DNA of 17,915 nt. It comes from Devosia sp. Lineage in GTDB: Bacteria > Pseudomonadota > Alphaproteobacteria > Rhizobiales > Devosiaceae. Where the stretch lies: the NCBI GenBank assembly GCA_028290685.1, contig JAQGJI010000078.1:1-17915 (forward strand), in the 5' to 3' direction. Below, in pieces: positions 7,478 through 14,010 of this stretch. Position 1 is the first letter of the stretch, and every line of letters starts with the position of its first letter. A model generated the notes under the pieces. The model was given only the letters and a program-made list of their open reading frames with translations, had not been told where the DNA came from and ran no database searches. The position numbers and the translations under genes are program-made.

Positions 7478-8491
7478 ATGACCCAGACCCGTTTCGACGT
7501 GCTTACCATTGGCAATGCCATTGTCGATATCATCGCGCCGGTGGAGCCGGGCTTCATCGAGCGCGAGGGCATGTCGGAGGGTATCATGCACCTGATCGAC
7601 GCCGGTCGGGCCGAAGAACTCTACCGCAAGATGCCGCCCGGCCGGCAGCAGGTTTCAGGGGGCAGCGCCGCCAATACCGCGGCCGGTGTTGCTTCATTGG
7701 GCGGACGCGCGGCCTTTATCGGCAAGGTTGCCGACGACGGGCTGGGTGACGTGTTCGAAGCCGATCTGAATGCCATCGGCGTGCATTATTCAACCGCCCG
7801 CCTCAAGCATGGCGCGCTGACCGCCCGCTCGATGATCTTCCTGAGCGAGGATGGCGAGCGCACCATGAATACCTATCTGGGCGCCTGCCACCAATTGAGC
7901 GAACAGGACATCGAACCGGACGAGATCGGCGCGGCGGCCATCACGTATATGGAAGGTTTCCTGTGGGACCCGCTCGAGGCCAAGAAGGCCTTTGTCCTGG
8001 CTGCTCACTACGCCCACAAACACGAACGCGCGGCAGCCTTTACCCTGAGCGATCCGTTTTGCGTTGATCGTTACCGCACCGAGTTCCTGGACCTGATCCG
8101 CTCCAAGACCATCGATTATGTGTTTGCCAATGTGCAGGAGCTCAAATCACTTTATCAAACCGACGATCTGGGCGCCGCAGTGCGCGAGATCGCCAAGGAT
8201 GCAGAACTTGCCGCCATCACCATGGGGGCCGATGGCGCCATGGCCGTGCACAATGGGGAGATCATTTCGGTTCCCGCTTTCCCCATCGACAAGGTGGTGG
8301 ACGCAACAGGGGCGGGCGATCTGTTCGCCTCGGGGTTCCTGCTGGGCATGGCCCGGGGGCAGACGCTGGAGTCAGCGCTCAAGACCGGGTGCCTGGCTGC
8401 GCACGAAGTGATCTCCCACATAGGAGCACGGCCACAGATCGATCTGGAAGATCTCACCCGGCAACATGGCCTGCCGGGGCAGGGCGCCTAG
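7478..8491 (+). CDS. PfkB-family carbohydrate/nucleoside kinase, probably adenosine kinase
   Basis: The 337-residue protein is a ribokinase-fold ATP-dependent kinase. PfkB signature 1 lies at 61-89 (GGSAANTAAGVASLGG, then IGKVADDGLG). Signature 2 lies at 275-288 (DATGAGDLFASGFL), with the catalytic base Asp at 281. The opening MTQTRFDVLTIGNAIVDIIA, the segment GERTMNTYLGAC and LSDPFCVDRYR closely resemble alphaproteobacterial proteins annotated as adenosine kinase, which make AMP from adenosine. Substrate choice in this superfamily is hard to read from sequence, so another sugar or nucleoside is possible. I start it at the ATG at 7478; the frame is open upstream to 7331, but that stretch does not look like the family. 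Its stop shares CTAG with the stop of the convergent gene, leaving no room for a terminator. Confidence 0.9.
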   Translation: MTQTRFDVLTIGNAIVDIIAPVEPGFIEREGMSEGIMHLIDAGRAEELYRKMPPGRQQVSGGSAANTAAGVASLGGRAAFIGKVADDGLGDVFEADLNAIGVHYSTARLKHGALTARSMIFLSEDGERTMNTYLGACHQLSEQDIEPDEIGAAAITYMEGFLWDPLEAKKAFVLAAHYAHKHERAAAFTLSDPFCVDRYRTEFLDLIRSKTIDYVFANVQELKSLYQTDDLGAAVREIAKDAELAAITMGADGAMAVHNGEIISVPAFPIDKVVDATGAGDLFASGFLLGMARGQTLESALKTGCLAAHEVISHIGARPQIDLEDLTRQHGLPGQGA

Positions 8492-9258
8492 ATATCCAGC
8501 CTCGCCCGCGTTTGGGCCAGCGCCGCCACGGTGTTTTCCTGGGGTTGAAACTCCAGGCCGACAAGGCCCTGGTAGCCATTGGACAGCAGCCATTGCAGGC
8601 TTTGTCCCAGCGGCAGATGCCCCGTTCCAGGCTGGTGACGGCCAGGGTGGTCGGCCACATGAATGTGGGCTACCCGGTCAACCCGTCCTGCCAGAACGCT
8701 GGCCGTATCCTCGCCCATCACCATCGAATGATACAGATCATAGAGCAGGGCAATCTCGGGACGCCCGACTTGATCCACTATGTCGAGCCCCTCAGCGGTC
8801 GAGGAGAGGTAGTAGCCCTTGTGGTCGATCAGAACATTGAGCGGCTCGAGCGCCAGCCGGACGCCCGATCCCTTGAGCACATCGGCGGAGCGCGCCATGG
8901 CCTCCAAGAGCGCGTCGTGCTGGTCGCGACGCGGCACATCGGCCAGGTCAGGTCCCGCCTGGGCGATCATCATGCTGGCGCCCAAACGCTGCGCTACAGC
9001 CAGGCTCTGCGCCAGCCCGTCCAGAAACCTGTTGTGATCACTGGTCCGCGTCAGCTCGGCAAGGGGCTCCGCCACGATCCCGGCGAGGGGCAAACCCGTC
9101 GCACCCAGCGCATCCTCAATGGCATCGAGGTCCTTGCCCGACCAGCGCCAGAACTCCACGGCATCCATTCCTGCCGCCTTGGCAAGGTGAATGCGCCGGG
9201 CGACGTCGGCGGTTTCGCGGACGAACATCATGTCGATACAGGCTGAATAGCGCCTCAA
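8488..9258 (-). CDS. Hydroxypyruvate isomerase-like TIM-barrel protein (Hyi family)
   Basis: The 256-residue protein has the xylose-isomerase-like TIM barrel of the Hyi/OtnI family, which interconverts 2-hydroxy-3-oxo acids such as hydroxypyruvate and tartronate semialdehyde. Conserved positions are E138 in LALEPLN, D174 and H177 in LLYDLYHS, HIHVADHPGRHQPGTG (198-213), and E236 in GLEFQP. The two Glu are the expected catalytic/metal pair. I choose the TTG at 9258 because the family opens with a short strand and MMF, as here (MRRYSACIDMMF), and because it overlaps the pyrF stop in a TTGA tetranucleotide, a coupling arrangement. The next ATG (9231) would cut the first strand. No glyoxylate carboligase or tartronate semialdehyde reductase gene is nearby, so the physiological substrate is open. 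Confidence 0.87.
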   Translation of the reverse strand: MRRYSACIDMMFVRETADVARRIHLAKAAGMDAVEFWRWSGKDLDAIEDALGATGLPLAGIVAEPLAELTRTSDHNRFLDGLAQSLAVAQRLGASMMIAQAGPDLADVPRRDQHDALLEAMARSADVLKGSGVRLALEPLNVLIDHKGYYLSSTAEGLDIVDQVGRPEIALLYDLYHSMVMGEDTASVLAGRVDRVAHIHVADHPGRHQPGTGHLPLGQSLQWLLSNGYQGLVGLEFQPQENTVAALAQTRARLDI

Positions 9259-9953
9259 GCGATGCTTGATCCGGTGTTCATCTCGGCCAGGATGGCCCGT
9301 GCGGCAGCGGCGGGATCGGCCGCCTCGATGATGGGCCGTGCCACCACCAGATGGGTCGCCCCCGCGGCAAGCGCAGCGGCCGGGCCCATGGTGCGCTTCT
9401 GATCGCCCATAGCCGCCCCGCCTGGACGGATGCCGGGCGTCACGATGGCAAGTTTTGGCCCCACAATGGTGCGCACCATCTCTGCCTCATGGGGGGAACT
9501 CACAACACCGCCAATGCCGGCGTCTCGTGCCTGCTGCGCCCGGAGCGCCACCAGCCCCGCCGCATCGCGCTCGTAGCCCGCCTCCCTGACGTCCGCATCG
9601 TCCATGGAGGTCAAAACCGATACGCCCAACACGCAAAGGCCCGAGCCCTGTGCTGCCTTGGCCGCGGCGCGCATGGTCTTGGGATAAGCGTGGATGCTCA
9701 GCATCGCGGCACCGGTGTCCGCGAAGGCGGCAACGCCTTTTTCGACCGTGTTGTCGATATCGAGCAGCTTGAGATCGAAAAACACCTGCTTGCCCGCGGC
9801 GATCAATGCCTTGCCTATGGCGAGACCGTCAGCCCCATAAAAGCACTGGTAGCCGATCTTGTAGAAATCGACGCTGTCGCCCAGCAGCGCAACGATCTCT
9901 TCCGCTCGGGCACGCGACGACACATCCAGCCCCACGATCAACTGGCCAGCCAT
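9255..9953 (-). CDS. pyrF: Orotidine 5'-phosphate decarboxylase
   Basis: PyrF converts OMP to UMP, the last step of de novo pyrimidine synthesis. The 232-residue protein has the subfamily 1 pattern: GLDVSS (8-13) and K32, then the catalytic Asp-Lys-Asp array in DLKLLDIDNTV (D60, K62, D65). VLTSMDD, the phosphate-binding TPGIRPGG and ARPII (in place of the usual GRPI) follow. The length fits the family. The ATG at 9953 has a strong GGAGG 8 nt upstream. It is the third gene of a minus-strand operon, 33 nt after the histidine-phosphatase-like gene, and it overlaps the Hyi-like gene by 4 nt. Confidence 0.97.
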   Translation of the reverse strand: MAGQLIVGLDVSSRARAEEIVALLGDSVDFYKIGYQCFYGADGLAIGKALIAAGKQVFFDLKLLDIDNTVEKGVAAFADTGAAMLSIHAYPKTMRAAAKAAQGSGLCVLGVSVLTSMDDADVREAGYERDAAGLVALRAQQARDAGIGGVVSSPHEAEMVRTIVGPKLAIVTPGIRPGGAAMGDQKRTMGPAAALAAGATHLVVARPIIEAADPAAAARAILAEMNTGSSIA

Positions 9954-9986
9954 GAATTTTCCTCCGCTGTTGCGATTGGATCGGGC

Positions 9987-10628
9987 CTAGAGGAAAAGTG
10001 GGGAAGACGCAATTGCCTGCGGCGGGGTAAACCAGCCAGGAGCAAAACGCTCCATCGCGGTCCACTCGCACCCGAGCTCCATCGTTTCGAGATCGAACAC
10101 GAAACAATTCCCCCCGCCTTTGTCGGCGTGACGGTTTTGATCTTCGCTGCGGGCAATGGGGCGTCCCGCCACAAAACATTTGAGCAGGGTGCCCACGGCA
10201 CCGTGGCCGCAGAAAACCGCCGGCGTCCCCTCGGGCACGCTGGCCAGCGCTGTTCTTACCGTTGCAACGATCCGCTGCTGCGCATCGATCGCCCGCTCCC
10301 ACCCATCGACGCTGACTTCAGGCTCGGCAAAGAACCGGTCGGCGGTGTGCTCGAACAGGGCAGGGGGCAGGAAGCCAGTAGCACTGCGATCGTTTTCGCC
10401 CATCAGATGATCGCTGAGCACCAGGCCGGCAGAGGCAGCAGCCAGGATATCGGCCAGTTCCATTGCCTTGCTTTCGCGGCTTGAAAAGATCATCGCGCCC
10501 TGGGGCACTATACCGCTTGCCGCCAGCGCCAGTGCCCGTTCGCGCCCGAGCTCGGACAGGCCCCACAAGGGCACGGGTACATTGCAGTCGATACGCACTT
10601 GGGGGTGGGTGACGTATAGCGCGCGCAT
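9987..10628 (-). CDS. Histidine phosphatase (phosphoglycerate mutase-like) family protein, degenerate RHG motif
   Basis: The 213-residue protein fits the histidine phosphatase superfamily but departs at its signature. The first strand reads LYVTHPQV (4-11), so the catalytic His (H8) stands but the usual preceding Arg is Thr and the following Gly is Pro. Later elements fit better: SSRESKAMELADIL (49-62) supplies R51, GENDRSATGFLP (77-88) supplies the acidic loop, and FCGHGAVGTLLKC (139-151) supplies the second His (H142). As I recall, THPxV proteins recur in Hyphomicrobiales as uncharacterised members. Loss of the Arg should alter phosphate binding, so activity may be changed or absent. The substrate is unknown. 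The start is 4 nt after the FMN reductase stop, so it is in the same operon. Confidence 0.85.
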   Translation of the reverse strand: MRALYVTHPQVRIDCNVPVPLWGLSELGRERALALAASGIVPQGAMIFSSRESKAMELADILAAASAGLVLSDHLMGENDRSATGFLPPALFEHTADRFFAEPEVSVDGWERAIDAQQRIVATVRTALASVPEGTPAVFCGHGAVGTLLKCFVAGRPIARSEDQNRHADKGGGNCFVFDLETMELGCEWTAMERFAPGWFTPPQAIASSPLFL

Positions 10629-10632
10629 GGGC

Positions 10633-11178
10633 CTAGCCTCGGCTGAAGTGGGTGAGTTCGTGCACCATCTGGTCGATCTTGCGAACGATCGCCGGCTCGA
10701 TGAAATCGCCGTTCGCGTCGAACGCCTCTGCCGCCGGCCCGATGCCCAGCAGCGTCGGCACCACCAGCGCCCCCACCTTGGTCAGCGATTCGCGCAGGTG
10801 GCTGAGCGAAAAAATCGTGCCGTACTTACCCGAGCTTACCCCGCCGATGCCGAACACTGCGTTGCGGAACGGGCTCGGGCGCTGCCGGCTGATCCAGGTT
10901 ATGGCATTGACCAGCAGTGGCGGCACGCCGCCATTGTACTCGGGGGTGGCAATAAAAACGATATCGTGGCTGCGCCAGAGCTCGGCCAGCCTGCCGGCGG
11001 CGTCGGGGGTCTGCTCGGCCTCCAGATCTTCGTTGAAGATCGGCATGGCAAAGTCGGCAAGGTCGATCGAGTTCACGCAAACGCCCGCAGCCTGAAGCTT
11101 GCGGTCCATATGGTCCTGCAGCATCCGGTTGTACGAAGCCTGCCGAATGGAACCGGAAAGCGTGAGCGCTGTGGGCAT
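10633..11178 (-). CDS. NADPH-dependent FMN reductase family flavoprotein
   Basis: The 181-residue protein has a flavodoxin-like fold. The phosphate loop LSGSIRQASYN (7-17) binds FMN phosphate. TPEYNGGVPPLLVNAITWISR (78-98) is the conserved flavin/dimer segment, and GIGGVSSGKYG follows near 112. Relatives include ChrR- and YieF-type quinone/chromate reductases and azoreductase-like enzymes. They use NAD(P)H to reduce flavin or quinones; the true substrate cannot be read. I start it at the ATG at 11178, with AGGA 7 nt upstream and the family's natural opening MPTALTLSGS. The frame continues to 11232 with no ribosome site. It is the first gene of the four-gene operon ending in the Hyi-like gene. 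I found no convincing minus-strand promoter upstream. Confidence 0.92.
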   Translation of the reverse strand: MPTALTLSGSIRQASYNRMLQDHMDRKLQAAGVCVNSIDLADFAMPIFNEDLEAEQTPDAAGRLAELWRSHDIVFIATPEYNGGVPPLLVNAITWISRQRPSPFRNAVFGIGGVSSGKYGTIFSLSHLRESLTKVGALVVPTLLGIGPAAEAFDANGDFIEPAIVRKIDQMVHELTHFSRG

Positions 11179-11272
11179 GGAAGGGTCCTGCGTCTTCGGC
11201 ATCACTGTGCCCGCGCACCGCGCCGGGGGCAAGATCGGTTGCCCATCTATCCACCAGATGAGCCCACCAGCC

Positions 11273-11301
11273 CTTGGCGATCCTGTGCTCCATCACAATA
11301 T
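11273..11301 (+). promoter_or_regulatory. Predicted sigma70-type promoter for phoH-ybeY-corC
   Basis: CTTGGC (11273-11278), a 17-nt spacer and CAATAT (11296-11301) match the alphaproteobacterial CTTGAC-N17-CTATAT consensus at 5 of 6 positions in each hexamer. Transcription would start near 11308, giving a leader of roughly 95 nt before the phoH start. The gap between the divergent FMN reductase and phoH genes is 225 nt; apart from this promoter and the leader hairpins I see nothing else defined in it. Confidence 0.6.
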
Positions 11302-11346
11302 TGCTGCAGACAAGGCACCCAAATCGTCCTAGCTTCGTTACCTAAC

Positions 11347-11380
11347 CGCGGCGCAAGCCCGCGTCGCGTCCATGCGTGGA
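11347..11380 (+). other. Two consecutive hairpins in the phoH leader
   Basis: The first hairpin pairs CGCGGCGC (11347-11354) with GCGTCGCG (11361-11368), 8 bp with one G-U, around the loop AAGCCC. The second follows at once: TCCA (11369-11372) pairs with TGGA (11377-11380) around TGCG, a UNCG-type tetraloop. The second stem takes up part of GGAG (11378-11381), a possible ribosome site for the TTG at 11392. No T-run follows, so these are not terminators. The pairing is seen; any effect on translation is inferred. Confidence 0.4.
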
Positions 11381-11403
11381 GCCACACCAGTTTGAGCAGG
11401 CAT

Positions 11404-12435
11404 TTGTCCCCGACAGCAGACAACGCACTCGCATCCCAACTCGAACTCGCTTTTGATGATAATCGCCTGGCAGCCCAGCTCTATGGCGATTTCGACCAGA
11501 ATCTAGCGCTTATCGAACAACGCCTGAAGGTTTCGGCCACGCCGCGCGGCAACCATGTGCTGCTCAAGGGCGCGGCTTCGGCCGTGGATCAAGCCAGGCG
11601 CGTGCTGGAGTCGCTGTACGGATCGCTCGAGGAAGGCCGTACTGTTGATATCTCCGAGGTCGACGGCGTCATTCGCATGATCCAGACCGAGGATTCCCAG
11701 CTCACATTGCCCACCCTGGAGCGCAAGGGCAAAGTGCGCATGGCCCAGATCGCCACCCGCAAATCCACCATCGTTGCCCGTACTCCGGCCCAGGACGCCT
11801 ATATGCGGGCGATGGAGCGCAGCGAACTGGTGTTCGGCGTCGGCCCGGCCGGTACCGGCAAGACCTATCTGGCGGTTGCCCATGCCGCTTCGCTGCTTGA
11901 GCGGGGCGATATCAACCGCATCATCCTGTCCCGTCCGGCTGTTGAGGCTGGAGAGCGGCTGGGTTTTCTTCCCGGCGACATGAAGGAAAAGGTCGACCCC
12001 TATCTGCGTCCGCTCTATGATGCGCTCTATGATATGATGAAGCCCGAAAACGTCGAGCGCTGCATCACCTCGGGTATTATCGAAGTCGCGCCGCTGGCCT
12101 TCATGCGTGGGCAGACCCTGGCCAATGCGGTGGTCATCCTTGATGAGGCGCAGAATACCACGTCGATGCAGATGAAGATGTTTTTGACCCGGCTGGGCGA
12201 GAATTCCAAGATGATCGTCACCGGAGACCCGACCCAGGTCGATCTGCCGCGCGGCGAAAAATCGGGGCTGGTTGAAGCCATCGGGCTGCTCGACGGCGTT
12301 GAAGGCGTGCACATTTCGCGCTTCAACGACAAGGACGTGGTTCGCCATGCTCTGGTTGGCCGCATCGTGCGGGCCTATGAAGCCGACACCGCCAAGAAGC
12401 TGGCGGAAAAAGCGACTGAAGGGCTAGTGCGCTGA
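11404..12435 (+). CDS. phoH: PhoH-like ATPase (YbeZ family)
   Basis: The 343-residue protein is a PhoH-type P-loop ATPase. In other bacteria it works with YbeY in RNA processing and ribosome quality control. A KH-like N-terminal region (about 12-75, DNRLAAQLYGDFDQNLALIE) precedes the ATPase core. Walker A is GPAGTGKT (147-154), then SRPAVEAGERLGFLPGD (176-192), Walker B VILDEAQN (244-251) and VTGDPTQVDLPRG (272-284). There is no ATG at the right place. TTG at 11404 (MSPTADNALAS, with AGCAGG just upstream) or TTG at 11392 (4 residues longer, with GGAG 10 nt upstream) are the choices. The frame is open far upstream, over the antisense strand of neighbouring genes, and I reject that extension. 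It is the first gene of phoH-ybeY-corC. Confidence 0.95.
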   Translation: MSPTADNALASQLELAFDDNRLAAQLYGDFDQNLALIEQRLKVSATPRGNHVLLKGAASAVDQARRVLESLYGSLEEGRTVDISEVDGVIRMIQTEDSQLTLPTLERKGKVRMAQIATRKSTIVARTPAQDAYMRAMERSELVFGVGPAGTGKTYLAVAHAASLLERGDINRIILSRPAVEAGERLGFLPGDMKEKVDPYLRPLYDALYDMMKPENVERCITSGIIEVAPLAFMRGQTLANAVVILDEAQNTTSMQMKMFLTRLGENSKMIVTGDPTQVDLPRGEKSGLVEAIGLLDGVEGVHISRFNDKDVVRHALVGRIVRAYEADTAKKLAEKATEGLVR

Positions 12436-12440
12436 CCGTT

Positions 12441-12905
12441 TTGCCCCTCGAGATCGCCATTATCCGCAATGACGAAGCCTGGCCGGAGGACATCGATCCT
12501 CTGGCGGAACGGTGCGTTCTTGAAGCGCTCAAGCAGTCCGGCGCCAAGGTCAAAGGCGCGGCGGAGCTTTCGATCCTGCTGACCAGTGACGAGGAACAGC
12601 GCGAACTCAACCGGCAGTGGCGGAACAAGGACAGTTCCACCAATGTGCTGAGCTTTCCCCAGATCGAGCCGTTCGGGCCGGTGGCAGGCTTGTTGGGCGA
12701 TATCACGCTGGCACACGAAACGCTGGTGCGCGAAGCCCTTGAGCAGGGCATCTCGTTCAACGATCACTTTGCGCACCTCATCGTGCATGGATTTCTCCAC
12801 ATTTTAGGCTATGATCATCTGAACGAGGCTGATGCTCTTCAAATGGAGCGGCTTGAGACCCAGATATTGGCCAGGCTGGGGGTCGATGACCCCTATGCTG
12901 ATTAA
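12441..12905 (+). CDS. ybeY: Endoribonuclease YbeY (rRNA maturation factor)
   Basis: YbeY is a zinc-dependent endoribonuclease needed for 16S rRNA 3'-end maturation and 70S quality control. In rhizobia it also affects small-RNA regulation. The 154-residue protein has the metal motif HGFLHILGYDH, with zinc ligands H116, H120 and H126, and the conserved RNKDSSTNVLSFP (61-73) that lines the active site. The start is a TTG at 12441, 5 nt after the phoH stop; no in-frame ATG or GTG precedes the conserved region. Tight spacing argues for co-translation with phoH. A small hairpin with a T-rich tail follows the stop. Confidence 0.96.
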   Translation: MPLEIAIIRNDEAWPEDIDPLAERCVLEALKQSGAKVKGAAELSILLTSDEEQRELNRQWRNKDSSTNVLSFPQIEPFGPVAGLLGDITLAHETLVREALEQGISFNDHFAHLIVHGFLHILGYDHLNEADALQMERLETQILARLGVDDPYAD

Positions 12906-12906
12906 A

Positions 12907-12935
12907 CCGGAACCCTTACACTTCCGGCGTTGTTT
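12907..12935 (+). terminator. Weak hairpin with T-rich tail between ybeY and corC
   Basis: CCGGAA (12907-12912) and TTCCGG (12922-12927) form a perfect 6-bp stem with a 9-nt loop, followed by CGTTGTTTT. The stem is short and the T-run interrupted, so at most it would partly reduce transcription into corC. A second hairpin, GCCGC-CTT-GCGGC (12956-12968), ends 8 nt before the corC ATG. Both could instead stabilise mRNA ends. Confidence 0.35.
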
Positions 12936-12976
12936 TCCACTTTCAGGATAGATAAGCCGCCTTGCGGCAAGAGACC

Positions 12977-14002
12977 ATGAACGACAGCGACAGTATGGGC
13001 CCCTCGGCGCCCACCCCAACCGAGCCTGCGTCTAGTCCCGCCCCCGGCCAAGTGCGGGGGCCATCCATCTGGAACCGCGTAAAGGCCATGCTCGCCCGAG
13101 GCACGGTATCGCTGCGCGATGATCTGCAGGTGGCGCTCGACGAGCAGGGAAGCGCCGAAGCCGCCGACTTCTCCGAAAGCGAACGCACGATCCTGCAAAA
13201 CGTGCTCAAGCTGTCCAATGTCTCGGTGGGCGACGTCATGGTCGAGCGCAGCGACATCCAGGCAATCGAGATCGATGTCAATCTGGGCGCCCTGCTCGCC
13301 AGGTTTCGCGAGGTCGGTCACTCCCGCCTGCCGGTCTATGACGATGGACTCGACAATATCTTAGGCTTTGTTCACGTCAAGGACGCGCTGCGCCGGATCA
13401 CCGAACCCGTCACCGATCCAACCAAGGAGGTTCCAGTGAAACTGGTGTCTCCCGTCCTCAAGCAAAAGGTCGCCCGGCTCGATCTGGTGCGCACCGCCAT
13501 GTTTGTGCCGACCTTCATGCCGGTGGGCGATTTGCTGCAATCGATGCGGGCATCGCGTGTCCACATGGCCATAGTGGTGGATGAATATGGCGGCACCGAT
13601 GGGCTGGTCACCATCGAAGACCTGCTTGAAGCGGTCGTGGGGGAAATCGAGGACGAGCATGACGAGCTTGCCGCCTCCTTGATCCGCAAGGTTGGCGCCG
13701 ATACCTACATCGCCGACGCTCGCGCCGAGCTCAAGGACGTGCGCACCATGCTGGGCCCCGACTTCGATCCGGGCGATTATGCCGAGGACGTCGATACCAT
13801 CGGCGGGCTGGTGTTCGATCTAGCGGGCCACGTGCCCAAGCGAGGCGAACGCGTCCACAAGCTTGATGGTTTCGAATTCGAGGTGCTGGCTGCCGACAGC
13901 CGCCGCATCAAGCGGCTGCGTATCCGGCGCAAGCAGAGCGAGCCGGAGCCGCTGGCGATTACCGACCAGCGCAGTGCCGAGCAGAAGGCCGCAGCCGAAT
14001 AG
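12977..14002 (+). CDS. corC: CorC/HlyC-family CBS-domain protein
   Basis: The 341-residue cytoplasmic protein has two CBS domains (about 84-140, VGDVMVERSDIQAIEID, and 175-225, VDEYGGTDGLVTIEDLLEAV). A CorC_HlyC/transporter-associated domain follows (about 240-318, GGLVFDLAGHVPKRGERV). No DUF21 membrane domain is present, so it is the YbeX/CorC type rather than a CNNM-like channel. CorC was linked to magnesium/cobalt efflux; recent work on YbeX ties the family to ribosome metabolism. The first 30 residues are Pro/Ser-rich and likely disordered. I choose the ATG at 12977, with AAGAGA just upstream; a TTG at 12962 would add five residues. It lies 71 nt after ybeY. Its TAG stop begins the next gene's AGGAG ribosome site. 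Confidence 0.93.
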   Translation: MNDSDSMGPSAPTPTEPASSPAPGQVRGPSIWNRVKAMLARGTVSLRDDLQVALDEQGSAEAADFSESERTILQNVLKLSNVSVGDVMVERSDIQAIEIDVNLGALLARFREVGHSRLPVYDDGLDNILGFVHVKDALRRITEPVTDPTKEVPVKLVSPVLKQKVARLDLVRTAMFVPTFMPVGDLLQSMRASRVHMAIVVDEYGGTDGLVTIEDLLEAVVGEIEDEHDELAASLIRKVGADTYIADARAELKDVRTMLGPDFDPGDYAEDVDTIGGLVFDLAGHVPKRGERVHKLDGFEFEVLAADSRRIKRLRIRRKQSEPEPLAITDQRSAEQKAAAE

Positions 14003-14010
14003 GAGCTTCA

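Noticed and set aside
5721..7481. A 586-codon plus-strand open frame opposite lnt
   Set aside because: It is antisense to a complete lnt with an intact catalytic triad, its translation is rich in Gln/His/Arg with no recognisable domain, and high GC codon bias opens such frames. Similar antisense frames opposite nusA, metK, gshB and trmB were dropped for the same reason.
10468..11403. Upstream extension of the phoH reading frame to give 655 codons
   Set aside because: The extra part is antisense to the FMN reductase and phosphatase genes, crosses the predicted phoH promoter, and shows no family similarity. PhoH proteins of this type are about 340 residues.
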